Part shown: positions 16,781-24,190 of the stretch, in pieces
How the letters are laid out: the number at the start of each line of letters is the position of its first letter
Numbering within the stretch: position 1 is the first letter of the stretch
NCBI GenBank assembly: GCA_038087035.1
Contig: CP051187.1
Coordinates: 4,531,001 to 4,595,000, forward strand
Reading direction: 5' to 3'
Length of the DNA: 64,000 bases
DNA from: Gloeotrichia echinulata CP02
GTDB lineage: Bacteria > Cyanobacteriota > Cyanobacteriia > Cyanobacteriales > Nostocaceae
Notes under the pieces: generated by a model
Seen by the model: the letters and a program-made list of their open reading frames with translations, nothing else
Database searches by the model: none
Told to the model about the DNA's origin: nothing
Translations under genes and position numbers: made by a program

Positions 16781-17578
16781 ATGCTATCTTTGATTAATTC
16801 TGCGAGTCCCTGGCTGATTGGAGTAGGATTAAACACAATTTTGTTGGGTTTAGTTTGGATTGCTCCTAAAAAACTGCTTACTCCTGCAGGAATCTTCCAC
16901 GCTTGGTTACTGGGTGTACTCATTTGGGGAACGTTAGGTTGGCAAGGATATCTAGTAGTAGGGTTCTATTTTCTGGTTGGTTCCGGGGTGACACGCATCG
17001 GTCTAGCACAAAAAGAAGCCGAAGGAATTGCCGAAAAGCGTTCTGGGGCTAGGGGTCCGGAAAATGTTTGGGGTTCGGCGTTGACTGCGGCGTTATGTGC
17101 CTTGGGAGTAGGGGTAATCAATTCGGAATTATTTGCACCCACATCCGGGTTCCTAGTCCCTAGTCTGCAGTATCTATTAGTGTTAGGCTATGTAGCGAGT
17201 TTTAGTACCAAACTTTCTGATACCTGTGCTAGCGAAGTTGGTAAAGCATACGGAAAAAGTACGTTTTTAATTACCACACTGCAACCAGTACCTAGAGGTA
17301 CAGAAGGGGCTATTAGTTTAGAGGGAACTTTAGCCGGTGTGGTAGCTTCAATTGCGATCGCCTTTCTTGGTTGGGGAGTTGGTTTGATTGATGCATTGGG
17401 AATCGCTTGGTGTGTAATAGCAGCGTTTATTGCCACCAATTTAGAAAGTGTTATTGGAGCAACATTGCAATCAAAATATACGTGGCTGACCAATGAAGTG
17501 GTCAATATTTTGAATACATTAATCGGCGCGATCGCCGCTATCCTAATTGCTTTGGTTTGGTCTAGTGCCACTTTCTAA
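16781..17578 (+). CDS. DUF92 membrane protein, phytyl-phosphate kinase-like
   Basis: A 265-residue integral membrane protein of the TIGR00297/DUF92 family. Plant (VTE6) and cyanobacterial members phosphorylate phytyl phosphate to phytyl diphosphate for tocopherol and chlorophyll-phytol salvage. The sequence shows about six or seven membrane helices, the conserved cytosolic loop GSGVTRIGLAQKEAEGIAEK, KRSGARGPENVWGSA, and the strongly conserved SFSTKLSDTCASEVGKAYGK with its aspartate and serines. The ATG at 16781 is preferred over TTG at 16775. Function is transferred from the family. No other tocopherol gene is nearby. Confidence 0.85.
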   Translation: MLSLINSASPWLIGVGLNTILLGLVWIAPKKLLTPAGIFHAWLLGVLIWGTLGWQGYLVVGFYFLVGSGVTRIGLAQKEAEGIAEKRSGARGPENVWGSALTAALCALGVGVINSELFAPTSGFLVPSLQYLLVLGYVASFSTKLSDTCASEVGKAYGKSTFLITTLQPVPRGTEGAISLEGTLAGVVASIAIAFLGWGVGLIDALGIAWCVIAAFIATNLESVIGATLQSKYTWLTNEVVNILNTLIGAIAAILIALVWSSATF

Positions 17579-17988
17579 TTAATTATTTATTTATTTATTT
17601 ATTTACTTATGACAAATGATTTCCCAATGGTTATGCTAGTATGTGGTTCTATTTGGCGAAGTGATGTACTAGTACTGAGGTAAAAAATTGTACGCCGCAG
17701 GAAAATTGAAAGTAGGAATGGGAGATTGTTTTAGTTAAACATTTTTCTCTGCATCGAGTTTATAAAATATTAATTAATGGTATCTGTCAAGCAATGCCCA
17801 GATTTTAGATTTGCGATTCTGCACAAAGTCTAGGCAAAGTTTTTCTTTGGTCAGAAATATCCCAGATGGATTTACTCAGGCGACGGGAGGAGGGAAATAA
17901 GAAGCAACACGGTTCAGTTAAACCTAAAATTGCATATTTCCGTATTTAGAGTTATATATTTTCCTAGCACTTTTCTAGTAACTAATTC
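17579..17988. other. Intergenic region, no leader peptide found
   Basis: It starts with tetranucleotide repeats of ATTT (17581-17604). A short stretch around 17788-17822 recurs near 47484-47517 (CAAGCAAT.CCC.GATTTTAGATTTGCGATT). I looked for a small precursor gene with a double-glycine leader ahead of the exporter genes and found none. Confidence 0.6.
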
Positions 17989-18747
17989 ATGGAAAATTTA
18001 TCATTTTTGACCATCAATGACCAACCAATTTTGATTGAGCAGGCAATCAAATATCTGCAAGCATCAGGAAAATTGACGCATTTCATTGGTGATATTCTTC
18101 GCCAGTACGTCATCGAACAAGAAATCCAAAAGCGAGAAGATATTGACATCAGCCCGGCTGTAACGGAACAAACAATAATTGATTTTCGGCTAAAAAATCA
18201 ACTAACTGAACCTCAAGTTTTTCAAGAATGGTTGAGTAAAAATGGCACTGATTACGCGACATTTTACTCATCAATTACTTTGAGCTTTAAGTTAGAAAAA
18301 CTGAAAGCTGTTCTGACAGAACCAAAACTTCCCGAATATTTTATTGAACGGAAGATTTATCTGGATCGGGTAATAATCTCTCGGATTGTTGTGGAAAATC
18401 GCGAATTAGCTGAGGAACTACAAACCCAAATCGAAGAAGGAGGTAACTTTGAGCAACTTGCTAAAGAGTATTCAGTAGCAGATGAACGAATTGTTAATGG
18501 AATGATGGGACCAATCAGTCGAGGAACAATGCCCGATATACTCAGGGCTGCTATTGATGCGGCCAGTCCGGGACAATTGATTGGACCAATAGAAATAGAA
18601 GGACGTTATGGTTTGTTTCGAGTAGAACAATTTCTGCCAGCGTCTTTAGAAGATATTCAACTAAAGCAAGCACTACAAAATGAGTTGTTTGAGAAATGGC
18701 TAGCAGAGAAAATTCAAAAGCTGACAGTCAAATTACAAGTGAACTAA
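17989..18747 (+). CDS. PpiC/SurA-like peptidyl-prolyl isomerase
   Basis: A 252-residue protein with an N-terminal SurA-like helical domain (residues 1-110) and a parvulin-type rotamase domain (about residues 120-215, with FEQLAKEYSVADERIVNGMMGPISRGTM and LIGPIEIEGRYGLFRVE). No signal peptide is visible. It overlaps the start of the ABC exporter gene by 52 bases and is probably translationally coupled to it. In cyanobacteria such isomerases commonly sit beside peptidase-containing ABC exporters, where they may help the exported protein fold. A second copy occurs at 57208-57933 in the other exporter locus. Confidence 0.88.
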   Translation: MENLSFLTINDQPILIEQAIKYLQASGKLTHFIGDILRQYVIEQEIQKREDIDISPAVTEQTIIDFRLKNQLTEPQVFQEWLSKNGTDYATFYSSITLSFKLEKLKAVLTEPKLPEYFIERKIYLDRVIISRIVVENRELAEELQTQIEEGGNFEQLAKEYSVADERIVNGMMGPISRGTMPDILRAAIDAASPGQLIGPIEIEGRYGLFRVEQFLPASLEDIQLKQALQNELFEKWLAEKIQKLTVKLQVN

Positions 18748-21398
18748 AATTTCTGGATGATGAATCTCTACAAATAAACGTGCTAGCTTTAGTACCGTGG
18801 AATCAACCGCCTTTATGCTGGCTAACTTCTGATCAACAAGCCCGATGGCAAAATCAGTTGAAAATCTGTCGCTATCGGATTGGTGAAAAAATCTGGTCAA
18901 CCGAGACGGGGGGGTACCAGTTTTTGATTATTACAGGTAAAGTGCGCTTGCGAGAAGAAGGAGTTGGTAAGCCATTGACAGTCCTACAAGAAGGGGATTG
19001 GTTTGGCGACTTACAAAAATTTTCTGTTGAGTGCAAAGCTAGCGCTGTTAGTAAAGAAGTCGTGTTAGTCTGTTGGGCTGTAACATTGTGGGCGGAAGTT
19101 TCCACGCCACAAATTGAAAGCTTCTGGCAAACTTCCCAACAACCGGGGGACAATGGGAAAGGGGAAGAGGAGGCGAATGTTTTCCAGTCCCCACTCCCCC
19201 AGCGATGCACTGAGCTTGCCGAAGTGTCCCTAGTCCCTAGTAAAGAGTCCCTAGCCTCCAATCCCATAACCTCCAGCTATCCTTTTGTTTCCAGTTGGAA
19301 CACCGGCGCTGCTTGTTTAACAATGGTGGCGCAACAGTTAGAAAATGCGGTGAAACTGGAATGGGTACAACGCCAACTCAGGGGACAACGCCCAAAACAT
19401 GTAGTGGAAGCAGGCGAAAAGTTAGGGCTGATGTTGCGACGGTTGCAAGTAGATTGGAGTCAGCTGCGCCAATTATCATTTCCCGCATTACTGCTGTGGA
19501 ATCCTGACTCATTACCAACACCGCAATGGGTGGTAGCCTATGGAGTGAAAGGCGATCGCCTAATTATTGCCAATCCCCTCAATCGTGATCTTACTTGCGA
19601 AAGTCTACCCCAATCAACGGTTGAGTCAGCCTGGGATGGGAAAATATGGCAAGTAGAACTCATATCCCAACAAGAAAAATTTAATCTCGGTTGGTTCACC
19701 CCAGCAGTTTGGAGATATCGGGGATTATTAGGAGAAGTTTTAGTAGCATCTTTTACGTTGCAGCTTTTGGGGTTAGCGACACCGCTGATTACCCAAGTCG
19801 TGATTGATAAAGTGATGGTGCAAGAGAGTTTACCAACACTCGATGTTATGGCGATCGCACTTTTGTTAGTCGCTATATTTGAGGCTATACTCGGTATCCT
19901 GCGGCTATTCATCTTTACCCATACAGCTCGACGCCTAGATCTCAGTTTATCAGCCCAGCTATTTCGCCACCTCATGCGTCTGCCTTTAGCTTATTTCGAG
20001 TCGCGGCGCGTCGGTGACACAGTAGCACGAGTTCAGGAACTTGAACAAATCCGTCAGTTCCTCACAGGTACAGCATTGACGGTGATTTTAGATAGCATTT
20101 TTGCCGTGGTGTATCTGGTATTGATGTTTTACTACAATATTCCCCTGACCTTTGTAGCCTTGGCTGTACTGCCATTGTTTGCTACTTTGACAATAGTTTC
20201 CACCCCAATTCTGCGTAACTGGCTCAACGAAACATTTAACCGCAGTGCTGATAGTCAATCGTTTCTGGTGGAGACAGTTACCGGAATTCACTCAGTCAAA
20301 GCCCACGCAGCCGAACCCGTAGCACGCGATCGCTGGGAAGGCTTGTTTGCTCGCTTCATCCGCACTGGTTTTAAAGCTTCTACTACCTCTAATATTAGCA
20401 GTAATATTGGTGATTTTCTGACCAATTTTTCCACTTTACTAATTCTTTGGTTTGGCGCCAAATTAGTAATTGATCAAAAACTCACCGTGGGTCAGCTTGT
20501 GGCTTTTCAAATGTTATCAGGCAGAGTCACAGGTCCCCTATTACGTTTAGTGCAGTTGTGGCAAAACCTGCAACAAGTTCTGCTATCTGTAGACCGCATT
20601 GGTGATATTCTCAATGTCGCACCAGAAGCTGAAGCTGGAACAGGTTTAGTTTTACCACCCCTCAAAGGTCAAGTCACTTTTGAACAGGTATTTTTTCGCT
20701 ACAAAGCGAATATTGAACCAGTACTTAAAGGGATTTCTTTCAACGTCGAACCAGGGCAATTTGTCGGCATTGTGGGACGCAGTGGTTCTGGTAAAAGTAC
20801 CCTTTCTAAACTATTGCAACGCCTTTATCAGATTGAATCAGGACGCATCCTCATTGATGGTTTTGATATTAAAAGTGCAGATTTAGCATCCCTTAGACAA
20901 CAAATTGGTGTAGTTCTCCAAGAAGACTTTTTATTTAACGGTTCCATCTTGGAAAATATCACTCTTGGTAATCCAGATATTACCGCCGAGCAAGTAGTAC
21001 AAGCCGCCAGACTAGCAGTAGCTCACGACTTCATCAGTCAATTACCCTACGGTTACGAAACTAATGTAGGTGAACGGGGTACAGCTTTATCTGGTGGACA
21101 GAGACAACGGATTGCTTTAGCGCGGTTATTTCTTTCCTCCGCACCGATTTTAATATTAGATGAAGCTACCAGCGCTTTAGATAGTGAAACTGAACAACAG
21201 GTACTGCAAAACCTACAGCAAATTTCCACTAATCGCACAGTATTTCTGATTGCTCACCGTTTTGCTCCCCTCAAACGGGCTGATTTAATTGTGGTGTTAG
21301 AAAAAGGTGTGATTGCTGAACGTGGTACCCACTCACACTTGTTACAACAAAAGGGTTTGTACTGGTCGCTATATCAACGACAACAGGCGAATATTTAG
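18696..21398 (+). CDS. HetC-like ABC exporter with degenerate C39 domain
   Basis: A 900-residue transporter with an N-terminal cyclic-nucleotide-binding-like domain (about residues 45-140), a C39-peptidase-like domain (195-300), six membrane helices (about 340-600) and an ATPase. The ATPase has Walker A VGRSGSGKST, signature LSGGQRQRIALARL and Walker B ILILDEATSALD. The C39 domain has lost its catalytic residues. Against the intact paralogue at 59785-62511, the Cys is Thr203 (NTGAACL), the His is Gln277 (TPQWVVAYG) and the Asp is Asn293 (IIANP). It should therefore bind rather than cut its substrate, like the C39-like domain of HlyB. The linker at about 150-190 contains repeat-derived sequence. 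No HlyD gene is adjacent. Confidence 0.9.
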   Translation: MASRENSKADSQITSELKFLDDESLQINVLALVPWNQPPLCWLTSDQQARWQNQLKICRYRIGEKIWSTETGGYQFLIITGKVRLREEGVGKPLTVLQEGDWFGDLQKFSVECKASAVSKEVVLVCWAVTLWAEVSTPQIESFWQTSQQPGDNGKGEEEANVFQSPLPQRCTELAEVSLVPSKESLASNPITSSYPFVSSWNTGAACLTMVAQQLENAVKLEWVQRQLRGQRPKHVVEAGEKLGLMLRRLQVDWSQLRQLSFPALLLWNPDSLPTPQWVVAYGVKGDRLIIANPLNRDLTCESLPQSTVESAWDGKIWQVELISQQEKFNLGWFTPAVWRYRGLLGEVLVASFTLQLLGLATPLITQVVIDKVMVQESLPTLDVMAIALLLVAIFEAILGILRLFIFTHTARRLDLSLSAQLFRHLMRLPLAYFESRRVGDTVARVQELEQIRQFLTGTALTVILDSIFAVVYLVLMFYYNIPLTFVALAVLPLFATLTIVSTPILRNWLNETFNRSADSQSFLVETVTGIHSVKAHAAEPVARDRWEGLFARFIRTGFKASTTSNISSNIGDFLTNFSTLLILWFGAKLVIDQKLTVGQLVAFQMLSGRVTGPLLRLVQLWQNLQQVLLSVDRIGDILNVAPEAEAGTGLVLPPLKGQVTFEQVFFRYKANIEPVLKGISFNVEPGQFVGIVGRSGSGKSTLSKLLQRLYQIESGRILIDGFDIKSADLASLRQQIGVVLQEDFLFNGSILENITLGNPDITAEQVVQAARLAVAHDFISQLPYGYETNVGERGTALSGGQRQRIALARLFLSSAPILILDEATSALDSETEQQVLQNLQQISTNRTVFLIAHRFAPLKRADLIVVLEKGVIAERGTHSHLLQQKGLYWSLYQRQQANI

Positions 21399-21497
21399 CA
21401 TCACGAGGAAATCTCAGCAGACAACTGCTCATTTATAGCTGGGGTAGAGTCAACCTTACCTCAGTCTTTTTTTATGACCTACTCTGGGGGCACATTA

Positions 21498-21916
21498 CTC
21501 CCGAACCGCTGGAAGATTACCGTTCCCTACGGGACGCTACGCGAACGCGGAGCGTCCCGTAGGGAAATAATTTTGAGCTTCTGCATTCGCGCAGCGTCTG
21601 TCTTCGACACGCTACGCGTAAAGCCTGCGGCATAGCTTCGCTTACGCGTAGCGTCCCGCTCTTAACGCAGAGAAGGCGCAAACGCGAGTGCGTCTGTCTC
21701 CGACACGCTTCTCTACGAGCGCCGAAGGCTACGCGAACGCAGAGAAGAAGGATATAGGTCAATACAGTTCAGTTAGGCTCGAATGGTATACAGTGTAGGG
21801 GCACGGCATCCAAAATCTTTTCTTCTAATGACAATTTTATTCGTGCCGTGCCCCTACGACAATTTTCCTTAACTGAACTGTATTGGGATATAGGTAATCT
21901 TAGACCGGGAAGGAAG
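21498..21916. mobile_element. MITE-like element, TA target duplication
   Basis: It is bounded by imperfect inverted ends (CTCCCGAACCGCTGGAAGATTACC and, inverted, CTTCCTTCCCGGTCTAAGATTACC) and by a TA duplication, typical of IS630/Tc1-type insertions. The interior is filled with palindromic GACGCTACGCG-type repeats and a second, nested mini-element. A shorter relative (102 bp) is at 30124-30225. The open frame across 21517-21762 is repeat sequence, not a gene. Confidence 0.75.
21760..21885. mobile_element. MITE with 10-bp target duplication, copy 1
   Basis: A 126-bp element with perfect 16-bp inverted ends (CAATACAGTTCAGTTA) and a second internal inverted pair (GTAGGGGCACGGCA). The 10 bases GGATATAGGT occur on both sides (21750-21759 and 21886-21895), a clean target-site duplication. 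It sits inside the TA-type element, which itself sits inside repeat A. Confidence 0.9.
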
Positions 21917-22068
21917 TAATAATCGTAGGGTGCGTGACGCAGCGATAAATATTGTACGTAGTCACAAGACTTGTGGCGTCACGCACCATTCTTTAAATAT
22001 GACACTAGCGTAAGTCCTGTTTTTGTTAGAATTATGAATAATATTAAGAAATATAAATTTAAGTATCA

Positions 22069-23583
22069 ATGCCCAGTATTTCTCTTGACAAAAGTAAACC
22101 CCGCGTTATCGTCGTCGGTGCGGGAATTGGTGGGCTAACTGCTGGTGCATTATTAGCCCATAGAGGCTACAGCGTTCTCATCTTAGACCAAGCCCTCGTG
22201 CCTGGAGGTTGTGCTTCGACGTTTAAACGCAAAGGTTTTACCTTTGATGTGGGAGCAACTCAGGTTGCTGGGTTGGAGGTGGGGGGTATTCACCACCGCA
22301 TATTTTCAGAATTGGCTCAGGACTTACCAGCCGCAACGCCTTGTGATCCGGCTTGCGTGGTCTATCTCCCTGGTGAAAAAACGCCAATTAATGTCTGGCG
22401 TAACCCAGAAAAATGGCAAGCAGAACGCCAACGACAGTTTCCTGGTAGTGAGCCGTTTTGGCAATTGCTGGCAACTTTATTCCATGCGAGTTGGGAATTT
22501 CAAGGACGTGATCCGGTGTTACCACCGCGTAATTTGTGGGATTTGTGGCAATTAGTTCAAGCTGTACGTCCTAGTACTTTAATTACAGTACCCTTTACCT
22601 TGTTGACCGTGGGCGATGCTTTACGGTTGTGTGGGCTAGGAAATGACTACCGGCTGAGAACTTTTTTGGATTTGCAATTGAAGCTATATTCCCAAGTAAA
22701 TGCTGAGGAAACAGCATTACTTTACGCCGCTACAGCCTTAAGTGTATCCCAACTACCCCAAGGTTTATTTCATCTCCAGGGTAGTATGCAGGTACTGAGC
22801 GATCGCCTGGTACAAGCCTTGGAACGAGACGGGGGTAAGTTGTTGATGCGCCACACCGTGGAAAATATCCAAGTGGAAAATAATCAAGCCACTGCTGTTG
22901 TCATCAAAAATCAGCAAACAGGCGAAATTTGGACAGAAACAGCAGATCATATAGTTGCCAATGTCACCGTACAGGATTTAGTGAGACTACTGGGTGAACA
23001 GGCTCCAATTGGGTATAAACAGCGAGTAAAAAAATTGCCCCCAGCATCAGGCGCATTTGTCGTCTATTTGGGTGTAGATGCTAGCGCCATTCCTGTTGGT
23101 TGTCCGCCCCATCTGCAATTTATGTACAATGCCAATGGACCGATAGGCGAGAATAATTCCTTATTTGTATCCGTCAGCCATAGCGGAGATGGACGGGCCC
23201 CAGATGGTAAAGCGACAATAATTGCTTCTTCATTTGTAGACCCTACCCAGTGGTGGGAGACTAAGGATTATGTCGGACTCAAACAGAAGTATACAGAAGA
23301 GGCGATCGCTCGACTGGGCGAATATTTCTACCTCAAACCAGAAACCATAATACATCAAGAAGTTGCCACACCGCGCACCTTTGCCCGTTACACAGCTCGC
23401 GATCGCGGTATAGTTGGTGGTATTGGTCAACGCATACCCACTTTTGGTCCCTTTGGCATTGGCAATCGTACACCCATCAAGCATCTGTGGTTAGTCGGTG
23501 ACTCTACCCATCCCGGTGAAGGTACCGCTGGGGTGAGTTATTCGGCGTTGACAGTGGTTAGGCAAATTGAATCTCAATCGTAA
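22069..23583 (+). CDS. crtD: Carotenoid desaturase/isomerase family, probably CrtD
   Basis: A 504-residue FAD-dependent oxidoreductase. The N-terminus has the dinucleotide-binding fold VIVVGAGIGGLTAGALLAHRG followed by LVPGGCASTFKRKGFTFDVGA, the carotenoid desaturase/isomerase signature. The C-terminal part has HLWLVGDSTHPGEGTAGVSYSA, which closes the FAD site. Overall resemblance is closest to what I recall of cyanobacterial CrtD, the C-3',4' desaturase of myxol-type carotenoid synthesis. CrtH-type carotene isomerase is the main alternative. It probably acts at membranes on carotenoids. No other carotenoid gene is in the window. The gene starts 50 bases after the split repeat A. Confidence 0.8.
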   Translation: MPSISLDKSKPRVIVVGAGIGGLTAGALLAHRGYSVLILDQALVPGGCASTFKRKGFTFDVGATQVAGLEVGGIHHRIFSELAQDLPAATPCDPACVVYLPGEKTPINVWRNPEKWQAERQRQFPGSEPFWQLLATLFHASWEFQGRDPVLPPRNLWDLWQLVQAVRPSTLITVPFTLLTVGDALRLCGLGNDYRLRTFLDLQLKLYSQVNAEETALLYAATALSVSQLPQGLFHLQGSMQVLSDRLVQALERDGGKLLMRHTVENIQVENNQATAVVIKNQQTGEIWTETADHIVANVTVQDLVRLLGEQAPIGYKQRVKKLPPASGAFVVYLGVDASAIPVGCPPHLQFMYNANGPIGENNSLFVSVSHSGDGRAPDGKATIIASSFVDPTQWWETKDYVGLKQKYTEEAIARLGEYFYLKPETIIHQEVATPRTFARYTARDRGIVGGIGQRIPTFGPFGIGNRTPIKHLWLVGDSTHPGEGTAGVSYSALTVVRQIESQS

Positions 23584-23590
23584 TAAAACA

Positions 23591-23701
23591 ATGGTGCAAG
23601 TAGTATCTACAGAATTAACACTAGAAAAAGTTCAACAAGCTGTTGACGCAATTCTTAATACTTTAGCTTTCCCGACAGAAGCCCCACGCTCACTCGAATG
23701 A
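23591..23701 (+). pseudogene. Gene-start remnant (36 codons), truncated
   Basis: ATG at 23591 opens a frame beginning MVQVVSTELTLEKVQQAV, which looks like a real N-terminus. It runs within 30 codons into a hairpin (23683-23708, CCCACGCTC/GAGCGTGGG) of the kind found at IS200/IS605 ends, and stops. The rest of the gene is missing. It may be a gene cut off by an insertion sequence of which only the end survives. The parent family is not recognised. Confidence 0.35.
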
Positions 23702-23778
23702 GCGTGGGATGAATGGCGCGTGAGTGACGAGGGGAAAATAAGGCATTTTTAGCCCCCCTTAAAAAGGGGGGTTGGGGG

Positions 23779-23907
23779 CAATGCAGTTCAGTTAGGCTCG
23801 AATGATATACACTGTAGTAGGGGCACGGCATCCAAAATTTTTTCTTCTAATGAGAATTTTATTCGTGCCGTGCCCCTACGACAATTTTCCTTAACTGAAC
23901 TGTATTG
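23779..23907. mobile_element. MITE with 10-bp target duplication, copy 2
   Basis: A sister of 21760-21885, in the same orientation, 129 bp. Its target duplication is GGGTTGGGGG (23769-23778 and 23908-23917). One base of the left inverted end differs (CAATGCAG). Confidence 0.9.
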
Positions 23908-23980
23908 GGGTTGGGGGGATCGACTCAAAACCTACGCAGTATTGCTTAAGGACCGACAATTAAAAAAATATCCAATAAGT

Positions 23981-24044
23981 AGGGTGCGTCAGTACCAGTA
24001 ATCTCTTATCTAACCCAAGTTTTCTCGCTCCTGACGCATCCTAC
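23981..24044. repeat. Palindromic dispersed repeat, GTGCGTCAG family
   Basis: Inverted ends GTAGGGTGCGTCAG / CTGACGCATCCTAC around about 35 bases. It is related to 3875-3933 and 48170-48232. Confidence 0.65.
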
Positions 24045-24190
24045 GGACTAAAATCTTGGGTAATTTATTTATTTTTTTGGTAGTCCCTAATGCAAGTTTT
24101 CTCTTAACCTGCAGAGGTAGGTTTTGTCTTTGTAGCCGCTAATGGAATTCACCCTGGCTCAAATTTAGTTGTAATCATTAAAGTTGAAAC

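Larger units (their letters stand above)
21476..22019. repeat. Dispersed repeat A, copy 4, split by an insertion
   Basis: This is repeat A in reverse orientation. Its right end is at 21476-21497 (CTACTCTGGGGGCACATTA) and the rest at 21917-22019. It is interrupted by a 419-bp insertion flanked by TA on both sides. Removing the insertion and one TA restores the sequence seen in the other copies. Confidence 0.85.

Noticed and set aside
17579..17988. Search for a double-glycine peptide gene before the first exporter locus
   Set aside because: The only short frames (for example 17610-17684) lack a leader pattern or Gly-Gly, consistent with the degenerate C39 domain of that exporter.
21517..21762. 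Open frame of 81 codons on the minus strand
   Set aside because: It lies wholly in palindromic GACGCTACGCG-type repeats within a mini-element and has no protein-like composition.
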